A stretch of 64,000 bases of DNA, from contig JBBCBC010000032.1 in assembly GCA_037126765.1 (NCBI GenBank), forward strand, positions 1,612,001 through 1,676,000. The letters are read 5' to 3'. The position numbers and the translations under genes are program-made. This DNA is from Stenogyne calaminthoides. Lineage: Eukaryota > Streptophyta > Magnoliopsida > Lamiales > Lamiaceae. The stretch's first letter is position 1, and each line of letters starts with the position of its first letter. Positions 45,721-58,439 of the stretch are shown here, in pieces. The notes beneath the pieces were generated by a model. The model was not told where the DNA came from and did not search any database. It was given only the letters and a program-made list of their open reading frames with translations.

Positions 45721-47306
45721 TGTTGGAGAATTAATTACCCGGATCTATTCGTGATGAATATTTAAATACAAATTAAATTCTAACAATTATTACTAGCATG
45801 AATTAATCCTATATTAATTCAAATAATAATTCAACAACAGATCATGCATATAAACAGTTCACATAAATCCTACGCATGCGGAATTGCTACGGGTTTACGT
45901 GAACTAACCTGTTTGGAATGGCAATGGACTTCGTCGGCACGAACACACCAAAAAGCCTTCCCAACTATTTTCAAGTCCTTGCTCGTCAATCCGGTGGAAG
46001 GAAACTCGCGAACAATTAACAAAAGGAAAAATAAATTATTTGTTGCACCACCTTTGTGGATTTCTAATGTTTCCAACACATGGAATTGCACTTGGGGATG
46101 AAAGAATCATCCCCTATTTATAGATGAGGGGTTGGTCGAATTTTTGGGGAAAAATAATATGAGAAAATCTTTTCCTTGATCTCCAAGAAATCTTGAATAT
46201 ACCTCATATATTCTTTTCTCCATAATTAAAATATTCCACAAAAATCCCAACTCCTCTTGTTATGGGATATTTCGAAATTTTAAGAAAAAAGAAACCAAGA
46301 TTTGGATCTTCTTGAATTTATGAGATATACTTGTATTACAAGAATACATATCTTCCATAATATATTTTCAAGAAAATCAAGAAAATCTTTCTTTCCCTTA
46401 TTCATTCAAAATTTTCGAAAATCTCACAATAAATAACCAAGTGAGAGATTTCTTGAATTTAATGAGATAATCTTGTATTCCAAGAATACTTATCTTCATT
46501 CCATAACAAAATTCAAAGAAAATCTTTCTCCCTCTTTTATTTATTATTTTCGAATAAATAGGAAAAATAGGCAACAAAATTTATTTTATTTTTAAACACC
46601 TTTTTCAGTTATTGAACTTTATGTTTGGGCTACTTGAGGGGCCTTTAGGAGAATTAAGATTGGACCTTCCAATGGATCTTGAATTATCAATATTGAGCCA
46701 CAATATTATTCAAGCCCATAAATATTAATTAATCCCACTACATAATTAATATTGCACTATCTATCTTAGCAATCGCATGTGACCAACAATATTGCCCAAG
46801 ATATAAAGTATTGAATCTCGTTGATTCTCTACCCGTAATAAGTCAAAGCAATAATTACTAACCACACACGATCCTATTTAAGAGACGAAGACTAAGAAAT
46901 AACGAACCACTGAGGTCCAATTCTTCCTAGTTCATTGCTGAAGAATTCATCCTCCTGTAGGTCCTATTCAGTGCATCAGTCATGCACTAGTGTAATCTCT
47001 TGGTCAAGACAAGCCAATCTGAGCCTTACACTTCAACCTTTCACGATAGATTATTCATTTCCATCTAGGTCGTGAATAACATACTTTTAGTTACAAGGGA
47101 CTGTTAATTTAATCTTCTGTGATCTGGTATCACTAAATTAACTACAATGTAACACATACTATTTATTGAACAGTTATGCAGTAAATATATGTAACATTCA
47201 ATGATATTTAAAGCATCAGTGATAAATAATTTATTTCAGTAAATAAGACAGAAATTCAGTTTTTGTTCTACAAAGTAAAAACATACTTTCCAGTATAACC
47301 CCAACA
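45721..47306 (-). repeat. 3' LTR of copia-3, with a 258-bp deletion
   Basis: It is collinear with the 5' LTR except for one missing block corresponding to about 53970-54227. The deletion joins two ATCTTA strings. The minus-strand TATA box is at 46115-46122. Confidence 0.93.
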
Positions 47307-47329
47307 ATCTCCCACTTATACTCAAAGTC

Positions 47330-50300
47330 TGCTTTTAAGTATACTACAACATGTCTCGTGTAGTTCCTAATGTGTGACATCTAATGTCACCTACACGAAC
47401 CTAATAATATCTCCCACTTATACTCAAAGCAGATTGGCAACGGTCTTGACACCCATTCCTTCCACATGTCCCTCGAATGTATTACGAGGCGGACCCTTTG
47501 TGAATGGATACGCTGGGTTGTCTTCGACGCGATCTTTGCCACCTCTATATCTCCTCTCTTAACGATTTCTCGTATAAGATGGTATTTCCTTTCAATGTGT
47601 TTGCTGGCCTTGTGGGCTCTTGGTTCCCTTGAATTTGCAACTGCTCCGGCATTATCACAATAAAATGATGATTGTCTTTGGGCAAATCCGAACTACATCC
47701 AAGTCCATTAGGAAGTTCTTGAGCCAAACCGCTTCTTTTCATTTGCCTCATAGCGACTACATATTCGGCTTCCATGGTACAATCTGTGATGCATTTCTGC
47801 TTAACGCTTCTCCATGTCATGGCTCCTCCCCTCATTCAAAACACACTACCGGAGGTAGATTTCCTGGAATCTAAGTCTGATTGGAAATCCGAGTCCGTGT
47901 AACCGGCGATGGGTATTAGACTATCGGTGATAAACCAACATTCTATCTCGAGTTCTTTTTCGGATACTTGGAATGTTTTTTAAGCGCCATTCAATGCTCT
48001 TTTCGGGTTACTTTGATATCTTGCCACCATGCCAACGACAAAGCGGATATCCGGTCTCGTCTGCAAGACATTGCATACATAAAACTTCCGAAAAACCAAG
48101 CATAAGGAATGCCTTTCATGTCATCTATCTCCTTTTTTTGTGTCTTAGGGCACATTTCCTTGATAGATGGATTCCATGTCCGAAAAGTCTGAAGCCTTTC
48201 TTGGTATCATGCATCTTTGAATCGCTTCAAGACAGTGTCTATGTATGAAGCTTGCGATAAGCCTGTCATCATTTTCTTGCGATCTCGAGTAATCTTGATC
48301 CCAAGGATGTGCCCGGCTTCCCCTAAGTCCTTCATATCAAACTGTTTTGAAAGTCATGCCCTTACGTCTGACAACACCTTTACATCGTTCCCGATGAGCA
48401 GAATGTCATCTACGTATAGTACTAAGAATACCAATGCAGTTCCGACACGCTTTTTGTACACACAACTTTCGAACTCGTTTTGATCAAACCCATAAGACTT
48501 TATTACTTGATCCAAGCTCTGGATGCTTGTTTGAGTCCGTAGATGGACTTCTTGAGCTTACAAACTAGGTGTTCTTGGCCTTTTTCAATGAAGCCTTGGG
48601 GTTGTTGCATATAGATTTCCTCTTCAAGACTTCCGTTAAGGAAAGCCGTCTTGACATCCATTTGCCAGACTTCAAAGTCGAGATGCGCAGCAATCGACAA
48701 GAGAATTCGGATGGACTTGAACATTGTTATAGGTGAAAAAGTTTCCTCATAGTCGATCCCTTATTTCTGAGTATAACCTTTCGCCACAAGACTTGCCTTG
48801 AAGGTTTCCACCTTCCCGTCCGGTCGTCTTTTTCTCTTGTATACCCACTTGCAACCAATGGGTTTGACCCCATTAAGTGGCTCGACTAGCTCCCACACTC
48901 TATTATGATCCATAGAACCCATTTCGACTTTCATTGCTATTTGCCAAGAAACCTCATCCTTGTCTTGGATTGCCTCGTCATATGTCCATGGGTCTGATTC
49001 ATCTTGACCGGGGACCAAGTCCGAGGACTCTCCTATCCCCATGAATCTCTCGGGCTGTCTTACAACCCTCCCACTACGACGAGGTTCCGGTTGTGTAAGT
49101 GTGTCGTTTGGTATGTCATCTTGTACAATTGGCACTGAGGTTAGCCCCCTTAGCTCATTTAAGGTAATCTCACTTCTGGATTTTCTTTCGTTCATATAGT
49201 CTTCTTCTGAAAATCTAAAGTGGGTGCTTATTACCACCTTTTGATCTTCGGGGACCATAGAACATACACCCTTTTGTTCCCTCGGGGTATCCTATAAACA
49301 ACCTTAATTCTGATCGAGGATCCAATTTTCCGGCTTCCTTGTCCAACACGTAGGCCGGACACCCCCAAATTCTCATGTGTCTCAAACTGGGCTTGCGCCC
49401 GGTCCACAACTCTTTGGAAGTTTTGGGAACCGATTTGGATGGCACCAAGTTCAGAATATAAGCCGTTGTTTCCAAGGCATGACCCCAGAACGACTTGGGT
49501 AGATCCGCATAACTCATCATTGATCTAACCATTTCTAAAAGATTTATGTTTCTTCGCTCTGCAACCTCGTTTTGTTGAGGGGTTCCGGGTGCAGTTAGCT
49601 GGGATACAATCCCTTCATCTGACAAGTAGTTCAAAATCTCATCGCTGAGGTACTTGCCTCAACGATCGGATCGTAGAGACTTGATACGTTTTTCCCTATG
49701 ATTCTCTGCTTGAGCCTTAAATTCTTTGAATTTCTCAAAGGTCTCAGATTTATGCTTCATAAGGAAAATATAGCCGTACCTTGAGTAATCATCAATAAAA
49801 GTGATGAAATACTCATAACCTCCTCTTGCTTTGATTGACATTGGACCACAAACGTCTATGTGAACGATTTCTAACACTTCTTTGGCTCTATTCCCCTTGG
49901 CTCCGAATGCCCTCTTGGTCATTTTACCCTTCAAACATGATTCGCAGGTTGGGATTGGTTCAACTTGGAGAGACTCCAGTTAACCGTCTTCTACCAACCT
50001 TTGGATTCTCTTTGGATTTATATGTCCCAATCTTAGATGTCATAGAAGTGTCTCGTTCACGTCTGATGAACATTTTCTTTTATCGGAAACAGTTGATGTG
50101 TTATAGGATGCATTTCGTGAGTGGTGTGCACAGTTAATTGTATAGAGATTATTCGACAACGTTCCATGACAGATAAATTTATCATAAAGAGAAATAGTAA
50201 CAACATTATCAAAAGTAACCGAATATCCATCAAGGTAAAGTTTAGAAACCGAAATTAAATTCTTTCTAAAACTAGGAACGTAAAGAACATCTCTTAAAAT

Positions 50301-50486
50301 TAAAACTCTGTCTTCAAAGGACAGGTGCACTTCTCCCACTGCTTCAGCTGCCACTCTCGTAGCATCGCCCAGTGTGATGAGGATCTCACTCCCACTAAGT
50401 TGCTGGGTCCGTTTGAACCCCTGTAAAGTGAAACAAACATGATCAGTGGACCCAGTATCCACCACCCATAAATGGGAGGCATACAC
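47330..50486 (-). pseudogene. pol of copia-3, broken
   Basis: Minus-strand order: protease WVVDTGSTDHVC (near 50465), GAG-pre-integrase (LRLGHINPKRI, near 50030, after a stop), integrase core (HIDVCGPMS, FIDDYSRYGY, and PQQNEVAERRN, 49215-49934, with a stop near 49660), RT (WVYKRKRRPDGK; WQMDVKTAFLNG; YGLKQASRAW; YVDD near 48404-48421) and RNase H (DSRKSTSGSVF, then MEAEYVVAMR, about 47500-47920). Stops or shifts fall near 50040, 49660, 49250, 48761, 48503 and 47835. The protease DTG and RT YVDD motifs survive, so the element was active and has decayed. Confidence 0.85.
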
Positions 50487-50546
50487 CGCTAAACAAGTTT
50501 CAACAACTAGTGTGTGAGAATTACCTTTCTTTCCATCCCTTCTGAG

Positions 50547-51365
50547 TTAGGAACATGCTGCCCTCCAATGTCCCTTTTCACCGCAGTTAAAATATTTTCC
50601 TTTTGGTACCTTCTTGACACCCATCAAGCTAGTTGTCTTTCTCTTACTTTTCTTGGTAATGAGTTTGCTTTGGATCTGACCACTTTCCTTTTCTTGAATC
50701 TTGCCTTCCATTGGCCAAGATTTTGAGAAAAAACTTTTGGTCACCAATGCTTCGTCTTTCTTTCCCAGATGCTTCTCTATTTTCTCCAAGGCTTCTTGTA
50801 GAGTATCCATAGTAAACATGTGATCACTCATCACAAAACTACAGTAAAACTCATCGAAGCTCCTTGGAAGAGTTAGGAAAAGAAATTCGATTTGAGCCTC
50901 ATCACAATACTTAGTACCGAGATAAGCAAGTTTTCTAAAATGACATTTTACTTTGAGAACATGCTCCCTTACGGGTGTTCCCTCAGCCAATTTTAGCCTA
51001 TCCAAGTCGTCGTTTTTAAACTGATTGATCATGAGGTCTTTTGTTAAAAACATTTCTTCAAGACTTTGTATAATTTCCGCAGCAGACTCAACACCTTCAT
51101 GAATGTATCTCAAATCATCAGACAGTGAAGTCAAGATTATACGCTTCATAGGTTCGTTAGCTTGCTCCCAGATATTATACAAGTGTCTTTCCGCATCTGT
51201 AGATCCTTCAGTAGGCTTACGGGGCGTGGGTACATCAAGAACCTAATAATGTTGTAGTTGCGCAGTGAGGACAAATTTTATATTTCGTTTCCAAATGACA
51301 TAGTTATCACCAGAAAGTTGGTGTTCTTTGAGAGTATAAAGCAGTGGATTAAAAGGTTGCGACAT
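50547..51365 (-). pseudogene. gag of copia-3
   Basis: ATG at 51365 opens MSQPFNPLLYTLKEHQLSGD and NYVIWKRNIKFVLTAQ, typical of copia Gag N-termini. One in-frame TAG follows near 51245, then an open frame to 50547. The UBN2-like capsid region is present (SLSDDLRYIHEGVESAAEII). The zinc knuckle reads YFNCGEKGHWRAAC: the first Cys of CX2CX4HX4C is replaced by Tyr, so zinc binding is probably lost. Confidence 0.8.
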
Positions 51366-52930
51366 GATGAACTGAAATAAATAACAATATGCATAAGCAC
51401 AAATATATCACAAAGTTCGATCACATGTATCATATTAAAATCTAAAAAAAATATGAACATGCATCAACCAACATCTCGAAACAGTTTAAATAAGGTGGGT
51501 CATTATTTAAACACATTCAAGCAGGTTACAAACAAGAACAATTACAAACCTTTAATATCCAGATTAATAGTTAGCTCCCACTTGACCAATATAAAATTGA
51601 CAGGGACTTCGGGAAAGTATATGCATATCAATTTTATACCTAAGTAATAACCATGATTAAATACATAATTATTATTTCTCTTTGAATGAGCCTCGTGGGG
51701 AGGGTCATCGTCGCCACTAATAATAATCCACAATCATCCGTTTGGAATTTATTCATGTGAAAGCCATCTTTTGGCCGTCCCGTGGGGGGAATTTCTCCAA
51801 AAGAATTCACAAATAAATAAATCATGGAGGTCAAAATTAATTCAATTTTATTATCCGGAATAAAATTGTCAATTAATTATTTAAACATAATTAGTAATTT
51901 TCGAAGGTGAAATTTTTCAAAACATTTTCTCATGCATCGCAAATTTAAACACAATTTAAATAAGCATAAAATAATGCATAAACATCAAAAAAAAATTAAA
52001 CACATTGGGCACATATATCCAATTATCACGGTTAATTTTTGTCATGTCTTGATCTTGAGAAATCGTCTTCTTTGTCTTCATCGTTCGTCTTGAAAAACTC
52101 CTCTTTGATTGTATAGAATAGAATCGCCACGTCAAGCAATGTCATCAACCAACTCGATGGTCGGAGTACCCGCTTAAGACTCCCGGCCGATAGAGTGGGC
52201 GTCGATCTTGGCGCCTGCATGGCGTGCTTTAGCGGCGCGTGTCACTTCGGCAGCACCTCGGCGATTCTCGGCCGGTAGCAGCGTGTTCCTGGCGCCACGC
52301 CCTTTAGCCGCCCGCCCATCTGCAAGAATCTTGCCCGTGACACCTCGCCCGCGTCCGCCTACATCATGGCGTCCTCTCGTCTCGCCCGCGTCGCCACTTG
52401 TCGCCCCACCGTCGTGCCGCAGTCTTCTTGTATTGCGCCCGTCTGTAGCGCCCGATATATTGAAACCGCGACCCGTCATGGCGCTTCCGATGTCACCAGT
52501 GGGCCACCATACGCTTGGCGAATGCGCCTGCGTCGCGTCATGCGCATGCCTCTCTTGTACGTTTAAGCGCCCTTGCTCGATTCACGTCCATCGAATCTTT
52601 AATTCGCCGTCTTATTCTTATTTCGAATCTGGTTGCAATTTATTTACGAAAAATAAATAAATCTAGATCTAGACTAATCTATTACATTGAACGAATCAAA
52701 CAATCCTAATCTACTCGTGGATTTTCTCACGAGGCAAAACGAATTCGAACGAATCGAATTAAAAATCACAATTTATATGCATGCATAAATATTAAACATT
52801 CATCAAATACCATGACAATTGGATACCTGCAAAAAAGATCTAGTAATTCTACTATCCAATTTCAAATTTAATGGAAACAAATTAAATTACAATTTAAAAC
52901 TCGAGTCAAAACACAGCTCTCGATACCGAT
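51366..52930 (-). other. Long leader of copia-3, with a GC-rich block
   Basis: About 1.56 kb separates the 5' LTR from gag. Most is AT-rich, but 52170-52570 is strongly GC-rich and has long chance-looking frames on both strands (150 codons at 52208-52660 plus; 101 codons at 52174-52479 minus). I recognise no domain in either. It may be a structured leader or captured host DNA. Confidence 0.5.
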
Positions 52931-54765
52931 TGTTGGGGAATTAATTGCCCGGATCTATTCGGGATGAATATTTAAATACAAATTTAATTCTAACAATTAT
53001 TACTAGCATGAATTAATCCTATATTAATTCAAATAATAATTCAACAACAGATCATGCATATAAACAATTCACATAAATCCTACACATGCGGAATTGCTAC
53101 GGGTTTACGTGAACTAACCTGTTTGGAATGACAATGGACTTCGTCGGCACGAACACACCAAAAAGCCTTCCCAAGTATTCCCAATTCCTTGCTCGTCAAT
53201 CCGGTGGAAGGAAACTCGCGAACAATTAACAAAAGGAAAAACAAATTATTTGTTGCACCACCTTTGTGGATTTCTAATTTTTCCAACACATGGAATTGCA
53301 CTTGGGGATGAAAGAATCATCCCCTATTTATAGATGAGGGGTTGGTCGAATTTTTGGGGAAAAATAATGTGAGAAAATCTTTTCCTTGATCTCCAAGAAA
53401 TCTTGAATATATCTCATATATTCTTTTCTCCATAATTAAAATATTCCACAAAAATCCCAAATCCTCTTGTTATGGGATATTTCGAAATTTTAAGGAAAAA
53501 GAAACCAAGATTTGGATCTTCTTGAATTTATGAGATATACTTGTATTACAAGAATACATATCTTCCATAATATCTTTTCAAGAAAATATTTCTTTCCCGT
53601 ATTCATTCAAAAATTTCAAAAATCTCACAATAAATAACCAAGTGGGAGATTTCTTGAATTTAATGAGATAATCTTGTATTCCAAGAATACTTATCTTCAT
53701 TCCATAACAAAATTCAAAGAAAATCTTTCTCCCTCTTTTATTTATTATTTTAGAATAAATAGGAAAAATAGGCAACAAAATTTATTTTATTTTTAAACAC
53801 CTTTTTCAGTTATTGGACTTTATGTTTGGGCTACTTGATGGGCCTTTAGGAGAATTAAGATTGGACCTTCCAATGGATCTTGAATTATCAATATTGAGCC
53901 ACAATATTATTCAAGCCCATAAATAGTAATTAATCCCACTACGTAATTAATATTGCACTATCCATCTTAACCCATATTACTGTTAATATGGCTCCCGGTT
54001 ATTATTTCCCGAGTTTAAGATTATCTAGCTCATTAATTAATTCAAGCCACTGAAATAGCTTTCCATTAATCAATATCTTTTATCCTTGGTTAAGGAACGG
54101 TTCAACATTATTATCCACACCGGAAACTAATTCCACTTGCAAGATTTGGTATGATAAATCTTATGAACCTCCCAAGGGGGTAAATCGAACAAGCGTACTT
54201 GCACACGATTCTTCGTATTAAATCTTAGCAATCGCATGTGACCAACAATATTGCCCAAGATATAAAGTATTGAATCTCGTTGATTCTCTACCCGTAATAA
54301 GTCAAAGCAATAAATACTAACCACACGCGATCCTATTTAAGGGACGAAGATTAAGAAATAACGAACAACTGAGGTCCAATTCTTCCTAGTTCAGTGCTGA
54401 AGAATTCATCCTCCTGTAGGTCCTATTCAGTGCATCAGTCATGCACTAGTGTAATCTCTTGGTCAAGACAAGCCAATCTGAGCCTTACACTTCAACCTTC
54501 CACGATGGATTGTTCATTTCCATCTAGGTCGTGAATAGCGTACTTTTAGTTACAAGGGACTGTTAATTTAATCTTCTGTAATCTGGTATCACTGAAGTAA
54601 CTACAATGTAACACGTACTATTTATTGAACAGTTATGCAGTAAATATATGTAACATTCAATGATATTTAAAGCATCAGTGATAAATAATTTATTTCAGTA
54701 AATAAGACAGAAATTCAGTTTTGGTTATACAAAGTAAAAGCATACTTTCCAGTATAACCCCAACA
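52931..54765 (-). repeat. 5' LTR of copia-3 (full length)
   Basis: 1835 bp, with a minus-strand TATA box at 53325-53332. It retains the block missing from the 3' LTR. Outside that block the two differ at a few per cent of positions by eye. Confidence 0.93.
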
Positions 54766-55181
54766 TCCCGTTACTTCAAACTCCCAGAATTCTGACCTCG
54801 TACGTACGTTCTTCCCTCCCGCTGCTGGCTGCCTCCAATCCTCAGCCCTACTGCTCTTTTTCGTGTGATATTTGGGCTGGAATTAGTGAGAAATCCCGCT
54901 GGTCCATCTGGTTCAAGATTTTGGCCCACACCGGGCCCCCCTGTGTGGGCTGCAGTGAGTAAAATTCGGTCCAATACTTATTATGGATCTTTGGGCCCTT
55001 CTCCAACACTTCTATATCTCCAAAAAGGCCCTAAAAACACCAAAAAACTCAAGCAAAAGATCAAATGAGCTTTTAACTCATCAACGTACATATAAGTGTA
55101 AAAATACGCAAAAAAGTCACATTAAAATGCAAATAATCATACTCTAAGTAACTTAAATAACGCAATATAATCCACTTATCA

Positions 55182-56056
55182 ACTATATAAACTTTTCCAA
55201 CATTTTGACCAAAATTTATTTTCCACGCCTGATTTTAAAAAGCAAAAAATGTTCACGAATCGTGTGTTGCATCGAAATGGAAAAAGAAAAAACGATTATG
55301 AAATATGTTAAAAAGTGAAGAGTATCAGGAAAAATATTGTTACTATAGGTAAAATAATTCTTTTTACTTCATTTAACAAGAAAATGTATACATTTCACAC
55401 CATATTCATTTTATTCTCACAACCTGTGCATTACAGGGGTGATATACTAATTTCTTTTATTACACTTTATTTAGGATTGACATTAATGGGGCGGGGCGGG
55501 GCAGAAGCGGGAAACAATTTCCCATCCCCATCTCTGCGAAGCATTTGGGGAATAATCATCCCCCATTCCCCCGCCGCGCCAGGAATTTCCGTCCCCACGG
55601 GGAGTCAGGATTCCCCATTCCCGATTTTTTTTTTAACCTCATTTACACAATATAAGTACGAAAAAGTAAAAATTCGAAATACAAATTTAAAGAATACAAC
55701 ACCATCAAAAAAATAAAATCAAAATTCATTGTTCATTTGTTATCTCCTACCATACTTTATCAACTTCAAAACTCTGTTTCACATGCATCCATATATCAAG
55801 TCCCTCCTTGAAACACATAAATAGTTTCAATATAATATATATTAGTAAGCTATTAGCACAATACATAGTAAATATAATTTCATGATTAAAAAAAATAGTA
55901 AATATAATTTCAAAATAATATATATTATTACAATATTGATCTATCTCATTGAATTCAACCTTGTATAGTTAGACTCAAGGAGATAATACTATTAATATCT
56001 GTGTTTCTCTCAAACGTGTGAATTGCTTTGAATTAATCACTCCTACGTCCAAAATA
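55182..56056. other. AT-rich spacer with a GC-rich remnant
   Basis: 55488-55625 contains GGGGCGGGGCGGGGC followed by several runs of CCCC and the words GGGGAAT, ATTCCCC, as in the subterminal zones of some plant hAT-type MITEs. I could not find a matching second end. The rest is AT-rich without genes. Confidence 0.4.
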
Positions 56057-57775
56057 TAGAGACCAAGTACTCCTAGGTCCAACTACTTTTTTGAATTACT
56101 ACTAGGTCCAAAATACATTCGAAAATACCCCAGTACCCCTTACTCCCCTAAACAGTCAATACCCTCTCATTCATCCCCTAAACAGTCAATACCCTCTCAT
56201 TCAGCTCACAATTCGTATCCCCACCAGAATTCATACCTAGATCCTCAAACTAAAACCCTAGAAACCAAGCGACCCACCACCACGGCCCACCACCACTCGA
56301 CCGACGCCGTAACCCCCTCTCTCCCCCCGCCCACGCGAAGCTGCCACCACCACACGAGCCGCCGCCTCCACCATCCCACTCCCCACATCAGAGCAGCGAT
56401 GCTCCCCATCCCAGGCGCCGCTCCCACCGGCCGCGACGCCATTCCCCACGGCCACCTGCACGGTGAGGGACGAGATTGAGCCGCCGTCTCAACAGTTCAA
56501 GGCGGTGAGGGACGAGATCGAGACCGGGGCGGCGCGGCCGCTGCACCACGAGCCACCGCTGGAGACGACGAGATCTGTTTCGATCTATGTTATGGAAGCT
56601 TATTCAAATAGGTATTCTTCTAGGATTCCTTCGAATTTAGTCATTTTCTTGGGACTTGGGCAGAAAGAAAGGAAAAAGGGAATCTCTATTATGGTTCTGC
56701 GTTGGTAAAATTCTTTTGTTGATGATGAATTTGTGATGAAATTTTTTGATGATTTTTGTTTGGTTTTGTCTGGATTTTGATGATGATGTGGATGAATCTA
56801 TTGGTTTGAGATATTTTTTTTTTTGAATTTGGGGTGGGGATGAATTTTGATCTGATTTGTTTGAAGTTCGATCTATGTGGATGTATCTTTGTTTAAAGCT
56901 GTTGGTTTTATGATTTTTGAATTCGATCTATGTTATGGTTTTTTATAGATCTTGATGATGATGTGGATGTATCTTATTTGAAGTTCAATTTTTTTGTTTT
57001 TTGTTGTTCAGATTTGTGTTTTCTTCAAGATGATCTATGGAAGTAGTTTGAAGATGATCGATGGAGGAAGATGTGGTGTTGTTGAGACGATCTAATTTTT
57101 GAATTAATTTTACAATATGGATCTAGTTCATATATTCATGTATTTTTTGTTTATTGAAATGCAAGGCATAACAATTTGTAAAGATTTTTTTTTAATCTGG
57201 GTTTGTGGGTTTGGAAATGGAGGATCTGCGTTGGTGATTTTTTCTGAATCTGAAACTGGAAATGCATATGTTCATCCTATGCAGATGAATATGTTCATGT
57301 CGGAATTATGTAATTTTTTAGATTGTAATTTTTTATGTTTTAAATTTGTAAATTTTTGACATTTTTTTTCATTTTTGAAATGTAAATTTCTGTAATTTTT
57401 CAATTCTGATATGAATTTTGAGATTTTAGATGTATAAATTTTGATATTTTTATCAATTTTTTAAGATGAATATGTTCATCAATTTGATGAACATGTGCAT
57501 GTCGAGATGGAGAACAAAAAAATGTAATTCTAATATTTTTTTGCATTTTCTGTAATTTTCTAAAATTTTTATATAAAATTCCCAAATTGTAATGTTTTTT
57601 TTATTAGATTTTTGTGAATATGTAATTTTGTTTAAAAATAAATTTTTTATTGTATTTTTTACAACATAAAGATGAATATTAGAAAATAAGGGTGTGTTGG
57701 TCATTTTATAGGATAATTTTGGACCTAAGAGTAATAATAGGTTTGGATGGACCTAAAATTAAGAGTCAAATGGGC
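56057..57775. mobile_element. Candidate non-autonomous DNA element with GC-rich gene-like interior
   Basis: The left edge (TCCTAGGTCCAAC, ATTACTACTAGGTCCAAAAT, 56070-56112) is mirrored by the right edge (ATTTTGGACCTAAGAGTAAT, AGGTTTGGATGGACC, 57713-57755) in inverted orientation, about 75% alike over some 55 bases. The interior begins with a 30-bp tandem pair (56145-56204), then 250 bases of GC-rich sequence resembling a 5' exon (about 56270-56560), then T-rich sequence with repeated GATGATG/ATGAATATG words. No transposase was seen. Pack-type capture of a host 5' exon is possible; no target duplication was verified. Confidence 0.35.
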
Positions 57776-58420
57776 TTTGGATCTCTAACTAATCCCCTCA
57801 ATTGCTTTTTGTTGTTTGTCTTTCGAGTTGCACCTGAAGTGCTACTTATAGCCCTCAAAAGAAACGGATTCAGGAGCATGTCATAATTAAGCTTGAAACA
57901 AAACCGACAAAATGTTCTCGCACACAAGTTCGGGTTTTAAAGGCCAAATCCAAGCAAGATTTGCACCCCCTCCCTGCGCACCCACGTAGAAGATGAAGGA
58001 GAATGAACCCATAATAATATACAAGCAACATGTGGGTAGTTCTATAAACACACACTTTTTTTTTTCCATTTCCGTATGTGGGATAGAAACTCTTTGTTTT
58101 TCCTCTTTCCTACTTTTCTATTTATTGGTTACAATATTTTATTGAGAATATAAATTCTCATTCACCCCAATCCATTTTCCAACATTTTTTTTTACAACAT
58201 GCCAAGAGATAAAAAAAATGAGTAAAAAAATAAAGGTATGTTATTTCTTACCTGTATTGACTCCATGACTGGCGGCTGTATTTTTTTTGCGTGGGTAGAT
58301 GAATATGTACAAAAGTAATAGTACGAAATTAGCTATCAGTTTTATTCATATCAAGATAATTTACTATGCAACTATTAGGTTTTTTTTCAAAACAAATTGT
58401 AAAAAAAAAAATCAAGCGCG
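57776..58420. other. AT-rich spacer, no gene seen
   Basis: Short overlapping frames on the minus strand (57870-58069) have no recognisable domain. TSD ATTTGAAG of the next element begins at 58421. Confidence 0.5.
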
Positions 58421-58439
58421 ATTTGAAGTAGGGGTGGAC

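Larger units (their letters stand above)
45721..54765 (-). mobile_element. Ty1/copia LTR retrotransposon (copia-3), 9.0 kb
   Basis: Minus-strand element with LTRs 45721-47306 (3', 1586 bp) and 52931-54765 (5', 1835 bp), both TGTTGG...CCCCAACA. TSD TCCCG lies at 45716-45720 and 54766-54770. The primer site on the minus strand (GGTATCGAGAGC, 52916-52927) resembles the initiator-Met type; the purine tract is the minus strand of 47307-47320. gag and pol follow in copia order but carry several stops and shifts. Confidence 0.95.
24662..55181 (-). mobile_element. Ty3/gypsy element (Athila-like), non-autonomous, host of three nested copia insertions
   Basis: With nested elements removed, two LTRs of about 1.25 kb remain: 24665-25006 joined to 39558-40466, and 44865-45720 joined to 54771-55181. 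The primer site next to the right LTR, on the minus strand, reads TGGCGCCGCTGCCGGGG, the tRNA-Asp type used by Athila/Tat elements. A purine tract lies at the other end (minus strand of 40467-40482). ACTAT occurs at 24657-24661 and 55182-55186 and fits a 5-bp target duplication, with about three bases of uncertainty at the left end. Only about 2.3 kb of its own interior remains, with a gag piece and no protease, RT or integrase. Confidence 0.85.
44865..55181 (-). repeat. 5' LTR of the gypsy element, interrupted by copia-3
   Basis: The LTR text runs 44865-45720 and resumes at 54771-55181 (1267 bp rebuilt), joined through the target duplication TCCCG. It ends CCACTTATCA, like the other LTR at 40466. 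Confidence 0.9.

Noticed and set aside
52208..52660. 150-codon plus-strand ORF in the GC-rich block
   Set aside because: It is antisense to the element, Ala/Pro/Arg-rich as expected from GC-rich chance frames, with an equally long frame on the other strand.
56245..56461. Minus-strand Val/Gly-rich ORFs
   Set aside because: Low-complexity readings of a GC-rich patch; two overlapping frames are equally open.
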